DNA of 23,553 nt, from assembly GCA_021157485.1 (NCBI GenBank), contig JAGGWO010000104.1, forward strand, positions 1 through 23,553, written 5' to 3'. The notes under the pieces are model-generated. The model was not told the DNA's origin and did no database searches. It was given only the letters and a program-made list of their open reading frames with translations. Shown piece by piece: positions 8,453 to 17,079 of this stretch (position 1 is the first letter of the stretch; every line of letters begins with the position of its first letter). The stretch is from Sulfurimonas sp. (GTDB lineage: Bacteria; Campylobacterota; Campylobacteria; Campylobacterales; Sulfurimonadaceae). The translations under genes and the position numbers were made by a program.

Positions 8453-9425
8453 CTTTTTTCTCCCAATCATCCATCTGCATTCTCTTTACAAAACCACCTT
8501 TTGTGGATGTGAAAACTGGCATATTTAAAATATCTACATGTAGAACATCATCTTCAGGACATGCTGCAACACATTTCATACATAAAATACAGTCATCTCT
8601 TAAAATATTAGTGCTTTGTACATCATCGGCTATATCTTTTATTTGCATGTCACAAACATTGTAACAGTCACCACATTTAGTACATTTATCGCCATCTTTT
8701 CTTAGTTTTATGAGTGCAGCGTCACTAAAAATATAGTGCATTGCACTCATTGGACAGAAGAAACAGAAAAATCTTTTTTTGACAAATGAACCAACGAAAA
8801 ATAGACCTGTGAACATAAGACCTAAAGTCGTCAGTACCATAGCACTTTTAGTGGAGAAGTCTAGACTCCACTGCGAAGTATCTCCGACAAAAAGAGGTGT
8901 TATCATCCTTCCTGGACATATCTCACAAAACGCAGTCCTCCACTCTCCACCAAGAATTCCTAAACCAACACCTATAGGTGCAAGTATTACAAGGGCGAGT
9001 AAGAGGTACTTAATCTTTTTAAGAGAGTTAAACTGAGGTTGCGTATAAGTGCTATAGTTGATACCCATTCTTTTTCTCAAACCTGTTATCCAGTCCTGCA
9101 TAGTCCCTAAAGGACATGCATAACCACACCAAGCTTTATTAAAAACTATAAACCATAGTAAAAAAGTTAGAAATCCAATAAGTACAGAGATACTTGCCGC
9201 ACTTAAAAGTACATCTAGTGGACGAGCGAGTTGGTGTTGTAGAGGAAGAAAGTAGCACATTCCTCCAACTTCTCTATCATACCCACATGAAAATACAGGA
9301 ATACTATTTCCTAGATTAATAGAAAAATATCCTCCATATACAAAAAGTATAAAAAAGAAGAGCTGTAACCAGAAGCGAAACTTACTGATATCTGCTCTGT
9401 TTATAAAGTCTCTAATCTTTTTCAT
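8445..9425 (-). CDS. NapH/NosH-like membrane polyferredoxin
   Basis: A 326-residue inner-membrane iron-sulfur protein. The chosen start is ATG at 9425; a TTG one codon upstream is possible. Four membrane helices lie at about 17-37, 75-96, 137-159 and 195-215. Three CxxxCP/CxxCP motifs sit near helix ends (CGYACP 100-105, CEICP 167-171, CFFCP 221-225). Two complete [4Fe-4S] ferredoxin motifs follow: C248, C251, C254, C258 and C279, C282, C285, C289. NapH, NosH and related proteins move electrons between the quinone pool or ferredoxin and partner proteins across the membrane. No periplasmic nitrate or nitrous oxide reductase gene is present, so this is a family member used in another pathway. 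It overlaps the 919-residue fusion gene upstream and the double-cubane protein gene downstream by a few bases each. Confidence 0.88.
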   Translation of the reverse strand: MKKIRDFINRADISKFRFWLQLFFFILFVYGGYFSINLGNSIPVFSCGYDREVGGMCYFLPLQHQLARPLDVLLSAASISVLIGFLTFLLWFIVFNKAWCGYACPLGTMQDWITGLRKRMGINYSTYTQPQFNSLKKIKYLLLALVILAPIGVGLGILGGEWRTAFCEICPGRMITPLFVGDTSQWSLDFSTKSAMVLTTLGLMFTGLFFVGSFVKKRFFCFFCPMSAMHYIFSDAALIKLRKDGDKCTKCGDCYNVCDMQIKDIADDVQSTNILRDDCILCMKCVAACPEDDVLHVDILNMPVFTSTKGGFVKRMQMDDWEKKDD

Positions 9426-12171
9426 CAAACCTTACCTCTTTAAATGGTTGTTGATTTCTTTTTCTATACCAATATATTGCAACTCCTGAGAGTAGCATAG
9501 TGATAATAGCCGCTAAAAGACCATAAGCGTAAGAACTGTAAGCACTATCATTAGGATAGTATACAGATGGATAAGTAGTTGTATGTTTTATTTTTTTGTA
9601 TGGTTCATAGAGATACTCTCCAGCACTGTTTTGTGTATATGTTGCCGTTAGCAAAAAATTGTTTTTATGTCTTCTGTCAAATTTATTCCACTCTGGAAAA
9701 TAATCTTTTAGAAGTACAAAAGTTGCAATTCCATCTTTATCAGTTTTAATTGTTTTTGACCAGCCTGTTTTTGTTGAGAGTGTTACACTTGCTCCCTCTA
9801 TAGGTTCAGAGTTTAAAATCGCTTTTATTCTTACTTTCTCACCAGCATATAGACGATGATAAAAAGTTTCACCTTTTTCTCTTACTCTCAATATATCAAA
9901 AGGTACTTCTTTAATGCTATGTGCTGACATGTTTTCATTATCATAAATAGCATCATTGCTATGGTTAAATCTCATATGCTCATATTTGGCAGTTGTCATA
10001 TAGAGTGTGTCATCTTGAATGTTACCATCTACATAATAAAGGTTATAGTATCCATTATCAGGCATCCTAAAACTAACAGTTTTACAATCTCTGCCTCTTG
10101 ATTGTTTGGCTTTAGTAACTTCTAAATTTGCATCAAGTAGAAATAGTTCTGAGCGTATATTACTAATACAGTTTAATCTTCCTGAGTTATTTATAAAGAC
10201 TGGCCATACTTTTTTAGATGGAATTTCTCCACGTGAGCCACCATGTATATGTCCACCGTGACCGCCTTTACCTCTTCTTGCTGCAGGATTTTTATCCGTA
10301 AAGTATACGATATCAGTAGCTGAAACCTCTTTAGCCATTCTTTTTGCCGGAGTATCAAAGTCTTTCATAGCAATTTTGAGTGCTTCATCAAAATTTAAAA
10401 CTTTACCTTTATTGCGTTTTGAGAATTTTATAGCATCTTTTTCATTGGTAAAAGCGTATTTGCTAACCTCACTCATTGTCGGTTTTTTCTTGCTTCCAAC
10501 AACATAAAATGCACTCTTGGCATCAATGAACTTTAGACTTTTAACATCAACAACTTTCAAATCACTGAGAGGCATTTTTTTAAGGTTTTTCTCTTCTGCC
10601 AAACAGTGAATAGAACAGTACTGTCTAGTCGTGTCATTGAGATGTGCAGCGTGATTTGTTTTGTAGAATTTTACGAGATTCATTCCACATACAATACATG
10701 ACCCTTTGTCTTTTCCTGACTGTAAAAGAGTAGCTTTGTCTTTTGAAACACTTTGGAACATCGCTCCAGCACCATGGCTTCCATGACCACCAGATGCTCT
10801 GCCATAAGTGTCTATAATATAACCTCTATACATATTAACGCTTAGAAAGAAGATAATTAAAGAAGCTGCAAAAGGGTAGGCAATAATTTTTCTCATCTTA
10901 TCAGCATCTAGAAGCTTCATTCTTTTGTATAAAATTATTAAAGCCCAAATAATTGCAACCCATTTTAGTAAGTCAAATATATGTAACCAGCTATCGCCCC
11001 TTTGCGCTAAAGATGTTACATCTATATCAAATCCAAAACCGTGACCAAAGCCTTCTACAATTTGTTTGTATCCTCTCATGAAAAATGTTTCAAGTGAGTG
11101 AGCGATAGAGCCTAATATAAAGAGTGGAGCATATGAGTAACCAAGGTTATAAAAGACGTCTTTAAAATTTTTGTTTAGTATTTTAGCTGCTATAAACATA
11201 CCAACTACAGCAGCAGAAACTGTAAATAATATAGCATAAAGAAACGCGAATAGTCCTATCGGGTCAATAGAACCAAAGCTGATGTATCCTTTAAAAAACT
11301 CAGCAGTTGTTGACCATATCATATCACCAGCAGCATTACTTCGCCCGATTCCATGGTGAAATGCCATTGTAATCGGAATAGAGGCTAAGATAAGAATATA
11401 TGCCCAAACTTCAGCTTTTAGAGTTTGAAATTTTGAAAACAGTGAAAAAGATGGTTTTTTGTATTTAAAACTTACAGCTTCACATGCACTACTACAGTCC
11501 ATACAAAGAGTACAGTCTGTCATAGAGTTTCTGCTATCAAATGTAAAAGGTTTTAAGTTGTATGGACAAGCGGTGGCACACTCAAATGTTTTACACTCAT
11601 TACAAGCACTTTTATATGTTCCAAGCCATGTAAATGATAGTTTAGAGTAAGCACGGGTAAGTGTTCCAATAGGGCAGATATATTTACAGTAACTCATATC
11701 TCTGTATACAAAATAGACTACAAATGAGATAAGTGTCATTACTGTAAAAAGAGTAGCTGTTCCAAGAGGTGTTCTATAGAGACCAGGGAACATATAGTAT
11801 ATTCCCCACCAACCAAGTACAAGTAAAAATAGACCTATATATCTGTTTTGCATCCACTTGGGCATTTTCTTTTGTAGACCATATTTTGTAATGTATTTCC
11901 CCATAAATCCGTGAGGGCATATCCCACAAAATATTCGTCCAAATGTTGGAAGAGTAACTACCATAAATAGAGACCAGAATATTCCCCAAAATAGCGCATA
12001 CGTGAAGGTGTTATCTTTACCGGTATGTGCGAAACCAAAGTATAGAGCATATAAAAATAGAGCTAAAACTACTATTTTTAGAGTTAGTAAAAATTTCTGA
12101 TTTTTAAATAAAAAACCCATAATTGGTTTTGAATATATATCATTATTGTCACGTTTTATAAAATTTACCAT
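9412..12171 (-). CDS. Multidomain membrane protein: NosR/CcoG-like polyferredoxin fused to NosL-like and DUF4198-like periplasmic domains
   Basis: A 919-residue fusion. Residues 25-155 hold several membrane helices with the NosR-type motif CGICP (82-86), then CKYICP (162-167). Two [4Fe-4S] motifs follow: C190, C193, C198, C202 and C220, C223, C226, C230. About five further helices occupy 254-446. The periplasmic part begins with a His-rich stretch (GGHGSHG, 461-467). Next is a NosL-like domain with SCIVCGMNL (C492, C495, M497) and YCSIHC (C519, C523), then a second His-rich loop (GGHGGHIHGG, 636-645). The Ig-like segment at about 770-845 has carboxypeptidase-regulatory/DUF4198 (NikM-like) character (PIEGASVTL, DKDGIATFVL). 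A C-terminal membrane helix lies at 882-901. NosL binds Cu(I) in nitrous oxide reductase maturation; here Cys, Met and His richness points to metal handling coupled to electron transfer. The exact fusion is not one I recognise by name. It has GGGA upstream of its ATG and lies 12 bases after the CcdA-like gene. Confidence 0.82.
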   Translation of the reverse strand: MVNFIKRDNNDIYSKPIMGFLFKNQKFLLTLKIVVLALFLYALYFGFAHTGKDNTFTYALFWGIFWSLFMVVTLPTFGRIFCGICPHGFMGKYITKYGLQKKMPKWMQNRYIGLFLLVLGWWGIYYMFPGLYRTPLGTATLFTVMTLISFVVYFVYRDMSYCKYICPIGTLTRAYSKLSFTWLGTYKSACNECKTFECATACPYNLKPFTFDSRNSMTDCTLCMDCSSACEAVSFKYKKPSFSLFSKFQTLKAEVWAYILILASIPITMAFHHGIGRSNAAGDMIWSTTAEFFKGYISFGSIDPIGLFAFLYAILFTVSAAVVGMFIAAKILNKNFKDVFYNLGYSYAPLFILGSIAHSLETFFMRGYKQIVEGFGHGFGFDIDVTSLAQRGDSWLHIFDLLKWVAIIWALIILYKRMKLLDADKMRKIIAYPFAASLIIFFLSVNMYRGYIIDTYGRASGGHGSHGAGAMFQSVSKDKATLLQSGKDKGSCIVCGMNLVKFYKTNHAAHLNDTTRQYCSIHCLAEEKNLKKMPLSDLKVVDVKSLKFIDAKSAFYVVGSKKKPTMSEVSKYAFTNEKDAIKFSKRNKGKVLNFDEALKIAMKDFDTPAKRMAKEVSATDIVYFTDKNPAARRGKGGHGGHIHGGSRGEIPSKKVWPVFINNSGRLNCISNIRSELFLLDANLEVTKAKQSRGRDCKTVSFRMPDNGYYNLYYVDGNIQDDTLYMTTAKYEHMRFNHSNDAIYDNENMSAHSIKEVPFDILRVREKGETFYHRLYAGEKVRIKAILNSEPIEGASVTLSTKTGWSKTIKTDKDGIATFVLLKDYFPEWNKFDRRHKNNFLLTATYTQNSAGEYLYEPYKKIKHTTTYPSVYYPNDSAYSSYAYGLLAAIITMLLSGVAIYWYRKRNQQPFKEVRFDEKD

Positions 12172-12183
12172 TGTTTCCCTTTT

Positions 12184-12843
12184 TTAAAGTACCAAAATAC
12201 CGTTTAAAACTAATACACCTACAACTATCAGAAGAAGTGCTGCTACTCTCTCTATCCAAAGTTTGTAGGATGAAAACTCAGAGATTAAGCCTCTGATCAC
12301 TTTTGAGACTATGAAGCCGTAAAATATAATTGAAAATATAACTGCCCCTAATCCAAAGAATATTCCTACCCCTATTGCATGATAGATAGTGCTACTATTT
12401 ACAGCTACTGCTAGCAGTGCTAATATGGGAGCACAAGGATTGATTGACATTGTTGCACCAATAGTAAAAAAACCAAGTTTATTGAGTTTTGGTTTCTTTA
12501 ATAGTGATGTTGGTTGAGAACATGAACTTGCCGGTTTATAACTTTTGTATAGTAGATATAACCCCATACTAATAGTACTAACTCCAAGAATAACACTGAA
12601 TAGAGTGTTGTCATCAAGTATCTGCTTTACCCATGCTGAACTTAAAAATGCAATAGCAGCTAAAAATGTATAACTAAAGATTCTTCCTAAACTAAAAGGC
12701 AATATAATTCCAAGAGCTTCTTTTGTACTGTTTGAATTACTGATAAGCAGAGGACTTAAAAATGGCATACATGAGAACATACATGCTGTTGCTCCATAAG
12801 AGAGTCCGATTATAAAGATTGAAGTAAAAACTGTAAATTCCAT
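12184..12843 (-). CDS. CcdA/DsbD-like thiol-transport membrane protein
   Basis: A 219-residue protein with about six membrane helices. It carries the paired-cysteine layout of the DsbD membrane domain/CcdA family: C21 and C25 in the first helix (GATACMFSCMPFLSPLL) and C137 in SINPCAPILALL of the fourth. These proteins carry reducing equivalents from cytoplasmic thioredoxin to periplasmic thiol proteins, or in related branches support metal export or cytochrome assembly. A Lys-rich cytoplasmic loop joins the halves (about 113-122). It sits 12 bases from both neighbours in the TonB block. A natural partner would be the Cys pairs of the NosL-like domain in the next gene, which is inference. A TauE/SafE-type exporter is the main alternative. 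Confidence 0.78.
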   Translation of the reverse strand: MEFTVFTSIFIIGLSYGATACMFSCMPFLSPLLISNSNSTKEALGIILPFSLGRIFSYTFLAAIAFLSSAWVKQILDDNTLFSVILGVSTISMGLYLLYKSYKPASSCSQPTSLLKKPKLNKLGFFTIGATMSINPCAPILALLAVAVNSSTIYHAIGVGIFFGLGAVIFSIIFYGFIVSKVIRGLISEFSSYKLWIERVAALLLIVVGVLVLNGILVL

Positions 12844-12855
12844 ACTAACTTCTTC

Positions 12856-13239
12856 TTATGAGTCTTTTTTCGTGATGATTCCAAGATTTTTGAAATCTTT
12901 CTCTTTTAAAATATCTAGGAGAATAACAAAGGTATCAAACTTTGCTTCTTTATCACAGTTGATATGAACAGGCATATTCGCTTTATATTTTGAAAGTGCT
13001 ACTTCTAAATCTTTTTCTAAAATAGTTTCTTTGTCAAATAGAATCTCGCCATTAGCTTTTATAGTTATAGTAAGATTCTTTTGATTATCCTGCTTTGCTG
13101 CACTCTCTGATTTTGGAAGATCAACAGGAATAATCCCCTTAGCCACAAAGGTCGCTGTGATTAGAACTATCACTAGAAGTACGAGCATAATATCTATAAA
13201 GGGAACTACATTTATAGTGTCAAATTTTTTAATTTGCAT
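12856..13239 (-). CDS. exbD: ExbD biopolymer transport protein
   Basis: A 127-residue protein with one N-terminal membrane helix (about 11-33) holding the essential aspartate D16 in the NVVPFIDIMLVLLVIVLITATF context. A short periplasmic domain follows with the family segments VDLPKSES and LTITIKANGEILFD. ExbD dimers sit inside the ExbB pentamer and use proton flow to energise TonB. Its ATG overlaps the end of exbB by 11 bases, typical of coupled exbB-exbD. TolR is related, but the receptor next door and TonB at the end of the block favour ExbD. Confidence 0.9.
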   Translation of the reverse strand: MQIKKFDTINVVPFIDIMLVLLVIVLITATFVAKGIIPVDLPKSESAAKQDNQKNLTITIKANGEILFDKETILEKDLEVALSKYKANMPVHINCDKEAKFDTFVILLDILKEKDFKNLGIITKKDS

Positions 13240-13675
13240 TATTCATCTTCTTTTGTGCTATATCCCAATGTGCTAGAAGGACTTCTATCTTTCTAGCTAG
13301 GTGGTTATAGAAGACGATAGAAGGAATAGCGACAATCAGACCCATAGCAGTTGCCTTTAGAGCAAGTGCCAAAGATGTCATAATCATTTTAGCATCAAGA
13401 TCTGCGGACTGTCCCATAGAGTAAAAAGTGATAATAATCCCAAAGACAGTTCCAAGAAGCCCTATATATGGAGCATTGGAACCAAAGGTTGAGATGATGT
13501 TGATGTTATTTGTAAGAGCAATTTCAAGCTCCTCTTTTGTCTCAAAAGTTTTTACATCTACTCCTCTATAAAATAGAATTCGTTCAATCCAAAACCAAAA
13601 GGCCATGAAACTCATAACTCCAAGAAGTCCAATAACACCGTAGTCAACAATATCTTTTATTAGTTCTATGTTCAT
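13229..13675 (-). CDS. exbB: ExbB proton channel protein
   Basis: A 148-residue MotA/TolQ/ExbB-family protein with three membrane helices (about 12-36, 68-88 and 101-124). The conserved stretch GSNAPYIGLLGTVFGIIITF precedes ALALKATAMGLIVAIPSIVFYN, the pore-lining region of the family. This is the short ExbB form found in Campylobacterota, well below the about 240 residues of the E. coli protein. It lies 18 bases after the receptor gene, with AGGT upstream of its ATG, and forms the proton-driven motor with ExbD and TonB encoded in the same block. Confidence 0.9.
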   Translation of the reverse strand: MNIELIKDIVDYGVIGLLGVMSFMAFWFWIERILFYRGVDVKTFETKEELEIALTNNINIISTFGSNAPYIGLLGTVFGIIITFYSMGQSADLDAKMIMTSLALALKATAMGLIVAIPSIVFYNHLARKIEVLLAHWDIAQKKMNNAN

Positions 13676-13693
13676 ATTTTTACCTACTTATTA

Positions 13694-15841
13694 TTAGAAT
13701 TTAGCAGACAGTCCAGCTAAGAATGTTCTCCCAGGATTAACTGTTAAACCCATATCTCTTATATCATATAAATCATCTCCGTTTCTGTCACCAGTAACAC
13801 GAGGCATCATATAGTACTGCTCATCAAAAACATTTTCAACTTTACCAAACATCTCTATATCAAAACTTGCTAGTGTTACGTTATATTTAGCTCTTAAATT
13901 AACAACTGCATAACCATCGACTTTTACTTCATTTAACTCATCTGCATATTGAGAAGACCTGTAGTTTATATCAGCTGTTAATAATACACTAGGTATTATC
14001 TTATAATTACCCTCTAAATAAACAGTATGCTTTGATGTTCTTGGAATAGTATTTCCAGTGAGGTCATGTGTACTAGTTGTATTATTTAGTACTAATTTAT
14101 ACTCATTAAATCTTGTATATTTTGAGTCTAAGTATGTATAGTTAAATACAAATGATAAATCTTTCGATCTATCACTGTTTAATCCAAGTTCTAAACCTCT
14201 ATTTTGAATATCTGAATAATTTCCATATGTTATTGGAAATGCTGTTGTATTCGCATCAGCTGCATAATTACCACTATCTCTAGTAATTACATCATTTCTA
14301 TCAAGTTGAAAGATTGAAACTTCATATGATATTAAATCAGTCTGTTGTCTAAAACCTATTTCAAAATTAAGTGTTTTTTCAGTGTCTATATTAGAATTGT
14401 TAGCATATGTGGCTCTACTACTTGAACTAATATCACCCGCAAATAGTTGTGAAATTGTTGGAACTCTAAAGCCAGTTGAAACACTTGCAAATATTATTTG
14501 TTTAGCAGCAAGGTTATATGTTAAACCAGCTCTATATGAGTTTTCATTATATATTTTATCCCAATTATCTGAGTTCATATTGTTTTTATAATCATAACTA
14601 ATTTGATCATATCTTGCATTTAATGTAGCTACAAAATCTTTTGCTATTTGGTACTTAAACTCACCATAAATAGCATTTATATCCTCAGTAGAACTTGTAT
14701 CACTTACTAATTCACCTATTTGATGACTGCCATCAACAACTCTATATTTAGTATTTCTATCTTCTTCATTTCTTGCAATATCTAAACCAAGCATTCCAGC
14801 TACTACTTGTCCACCAAGTCTATATTCTGATTTTAAACCTACTTGATCTGTATTAGCGTAAGCATCATATTTATGGTCATCCCTTGGATCGCCACGAACG
14901 CCACTAGTTGCAAAAGCACTAGTTCTATTTTTTGTTATATCTTCATATTTATATACTTGAGCCATTAAGTTTGAATCATTTTCAAAATCTTTTGAGTAAG
15001 TTAAAAATAGTTTTGTTAAGTCAATATCATAGTTAGTTGAATATCCAACTTCACCTTTACTCGTTGGATTTGTTTCAACATTGTTGGTATATACTCCTGA
15101 ACTTTGTGTGGAATGGGTAATAGAACCAGTGTCATTCTCAAATCTAAGAGTTTTATCAGCACCAAGTGTAATATCACTACTATCATCTATATAGTATTGA
15201 AACTTACCATTAATTGATTTAGTGTAATAATCAGAATCTTCCCAATACCCATCAGCTGCTTTATAACTTGCTTGGATATTCGCTGCAAAATTTTCTGTAC
15301 CCATGTTGTATGAAGCTAAATACTTTTGGTATCCATAACTACCTTGTTCTGTAGCAACAAAACCTTGATTTTTATTTTTAGGTCTTTTTGTTGTAATGAT
15401 AATAGCACCTGCTAAAGCATCATTACCATATAGATAAGATGCACCACCCTTTAAAACTTTAATAGACTCTATATTATCAACATCAATATTTACAGCACCA
15501 GCTCTCTCTTGTACAGGTACACCATCAATAACTATGGCAACACCAGGCTGTTCACCCATATACATCTCAGTAGCCACACCCCTGATATGTATCTTGTTTG
15601 AATCACCTTCATTTTTTCTAACTGTTACACCGGGAAGTGTATTTAAAACATCAGCAATATTTTCTGCATGAAACTCTTCCACTTCAGCTCCACTCATAGT
15701 TGCTGTACTAGATATTTCAGTTGCTTTATTAGCAAATTTATCATCAATAGTAGATGACTCAACCTGTATCGTTCCTAAATCTGATGCTGCTGCATTTATG
15801 GCTAATGCACAGATTACAGACAGATAGATGTTCTTTTTCAT
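13694..15841 (-). CDS. TonB-dependent outer membrane receptor
   Basis: A 715-residue outer-membrane protein. It has a signal peptide (KKNIYLSVICALAINAAA, cleavage near residue 20) followed directly by a probable Ton box, DLGTIQVESS (21-30). The plug domain (about 40-155) shows VLNTLPGVTVRK, VVIDGVPVQERAG, IESIKVLKGGASYLYGNDALAGAIIITTKRP. A 22-strand barrel is suggested by alternating aromatic strands, with STGFRVPTISQLF and the C-terminal ENVFDEQYY and a terminal Phe for barrel assembly. Receptors of this class import ferric siderophores, cobalamin, haem or other metal complexes. The sequence has no feature that names the ligand, and I see no lipoprotein or ABC transporter partner here. A GGGA site precedes the ATG. 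It is the first gene of the probable ten-gene operon, so its upstream region (15842-15975) should carry the operon's regulation. Confidence 0.93.
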   Translation of the reverse strand: MKKNIYLSVICALAINAAASDLGTIQVESSTIDDKFANKATEISSTATMSGAEVEEFHAENIADVLNTLPGVTVRKNEGDSNKIHIRGVATEMYMGEQPGVAIVIDGVPVQERAGAVNIDVDNIESIKVLKGGASYLYGNDALAGAIIITTKRPKNKNQGFVATEQGSYGYQKYLASYNMGTENFAANIQASYKAADGYWEDSDYYTKSINGKFQYYIDDSSDITLGADKTLRFENDTGSITHSTQSSGVYTNNVETNPTSKGEVGYSTNYDIDLTKLFLTYSKDFENDSNLMAQVYKYEDITKNRTSAFATSGVRGDPRDDHKYDAYANTDQVGLKSEYRLGGQVVAGMLGLDIARNEEDRNTKYRVVDGSHQIGELVSDTSSTEDINAIYGEFKYQIAKDFVATLNARYDQISYDYKNNMNSDNWDKIYNENSYRAGLTYNLAAKQIIFASVSTGFRVPTISQLFAGDISSSSRATYANNSNIDTEKTLNFEIGFRQQTDLISYEVSIFQLDRNDVITRDSGNYAADANTTAFPITYGNYSDIQNRGLELGLNSDRSKDLSFVFNYTYLDSKYTRFNEYKLVLNNTTSTHDLTGNTIPRTSKHTVYLEGNYKIIPSVLLTADINYRSSQYADELNEVKVDGYAVVNLRAKYNVTLASFDIEMFGKVENVFDEQYYMMPRVTGDRNGDDLYDIRDMGLTVNPGRTFLAGLSAKF

Positions 15842-15851
15842 TATAGTTCCC

Positions 15852-15885
15852 TTATTATTTTAAATTCTAATATGAAGTATAATAA
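15852..15885 (-). promoter_or_regulatory. Candidate promoter/operator of the TonB block: TTATTAT-N20-ATAATAA inverted repeat with overlapping -10
   Basis: TTATTAT (15852-15858) and ATAATAA (15879-15885) are perfect inverted half-sites, 11 bases upstream of the receptor ATG. On the minus strand a -10-like TATACT (complement of 15876-15881) lies within the repeat. A repressor bound here could block the promoter. AT-rich inverted half-sites of this type are used by Fur and NikR regulators in Campylobacterota, but spacing and sequence do not match a consensus I can assert, and the region is AT-rich enough for chance. Confidence 0.3.
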
Positions 15886-15968
15886 GAAAGTGTTACATTT
15901 ATGTTAATTTTATAGATTAAGAAAAATTTTATATTTGTTTGTGGAGTTTTGTGAAGTGAGAGGGTTTA

Positions 15969-15987
15969 GAAAGGCTTAGAGCCCTTC
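15969..15987 (-). terminator. Weak stem-loop overlapping the pilT stop codon
   Basis: On the minus strand GAAGGGCT and AGCCTTTC pair over eight positions with one mismatch around a 3-base loop, spanning the pilT stop. No U-run follows, so it may only attenuate read-through into the receptor gene. Confidence 0.25.
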
Positions 15988-17079
15988 TATTAATTTAATA
16001 AGTTCTTCAGGTCTGTTTGAGTTTTTAATAGCATGGTCTTTTGTAATAGTTCTTTTTTGAAGTAGTTCAATTAGTTGTTGTGATTGTGTTGTCATATGTG
16101 TCTCTTGCTGATTTAACTGCATTTGAGAATAAATTTGGTGTACTTTATCTTCACGAATCTGATTCTGTACAGCTGGATTAGTGATAAGAATCTCTTGAGT
16201 AGCAACCTTACCGCCACCAATCTGTGGAATAAGAGTTTGAGATATAACAGCAACAAGTGAAGTTGCAAGTTGAGCTCTAACTTGAGCTTGTTCCTCACCG
16301 TCAAAAACATCAATAATACGGTTAATAGTACCAGGTGCAGAGTTGGTATGCAGAGTTCCAAAAACCAAGTGACCAGTTTCCGCCGCAGTTAGAGCAGCAC
16401 CAATAGTTTCAGCATCTCTCATTTCCCCGATTAGGATAACATCTGGATCCTGTCTTAGTGCATATTTCAGTGCAGCAGAGAAAGAGGCTGTATTTGTACC
16501 AACATCACGTTGTGAAAATAGACATTTGATATTTGTATGAACAAACTCTACCGGATCTTCAACTGTAATGATATGACGATGCTCAGTCAAGTTAAGTTCA
16601 TGAAGCATAGAAGCTAGAGTTGTTGACTTACCACTACCAGTTGGACCAGTTACAAGGATAAGACCTTTTTCTCTTTTAATAAGCTCTTTAAAGATAGGAG
16701 GGTTTCCATACTCATCAAGTGTAGGAATATCGATTGGAATCATACGAAAGGCACAACCAATTCCTCCAATTGTTCTATAATAGTTGGCACGGAAACGTCC
16801 AATATTTTTTAGTTCAAAAGAGAAATCAAGTTCATTATGCTCTTCAAACTCTTTCTTTAGCTTATCTTCGATGAGAGAGTATGCCATCTCTTCAATCTCT
16901 TTTGCATTAAGCTTAGGAAGATTAAGCGGTCTAAGCTCTTTATCTATCCTAATTTGAGGCTCACTACCAACAACAAGGTGCAAGTCAGAAGATTTAAAAG
17001 CCATAACACTTTTAAGTAATTTTTTAATATCTATCGTCTTTTTTGAAGCACCTTCTGGTGCAGTTGTCTGTTCACTCAT
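15976..17079 (-). CDS. pilT: PilT-like type IV pilus retraction ATPase
   Basis: A 367-residue cytoplasmic hexameric ATPase of the secretion ATPase superfamily that powers pilus disassembly in twitching motility. An N-terminal PAS-like domain (about 15-115) holds SSDLHLVVGSEPQIRI. The RecA-like domain shows Walker A GPTGSGKST (145-153), an Asp box (ITVEDPVEFVH, 171-181), Walker B DPDVILIGEMRD (211-222), a His box TGHLVFGTLHTNSA (235-248) and the C-terminal AVQNQIRE (303-310), close to the AIRNLIRE motif needed for retraction. The length is close to that of other PilT proteins. The ATG overlaps the stop of the ArsC-like gene by 4 bases (ATGA). No other pilus gene is in the window. Confidence 0.92.
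   Translation of the reverse strand: MSEQTTAPEGASKKTIDIKKLLKSVMAFKSSDLHLVVGSEPQIRIDKELRPLNLPKLNAKEIEEMAYSLIEDKLKKEFEEHNELDFSFELKNIGRFRANYYRTIGGIGCAFRMIPIDIPTLDEYGNPPIFKELIKREKGLILVTGPTGSGKSTTLASMLHELNLTEHRHIITVEDPVEFVHTNIKCLFSQRDVGTNTASFSAALKYALRQDPDVILIGEMRDAETIGAALTAAETGHLVFGTLHTNSAPGTINRIIDVFDGEEQAQVRAQLATSLVAVISQTLIPQIGGGKVATQEILITNPAVQNQIREDKVHQIYSQMQLNQQETHMTTQSQQLIELLQKRTITKDHAIKNSNRPEELIKLIEGL

Noticed and set aside
8445..12171. Part of a nos or nap denitrification cluster.
   Set aside because: The NapH/NosR/NosL-like parts are suggestive, but no catalytic subunit, NosD/F/Y or cytochrome c gene is present, and the neighbours are a TonB system and a double-cubane reductase.
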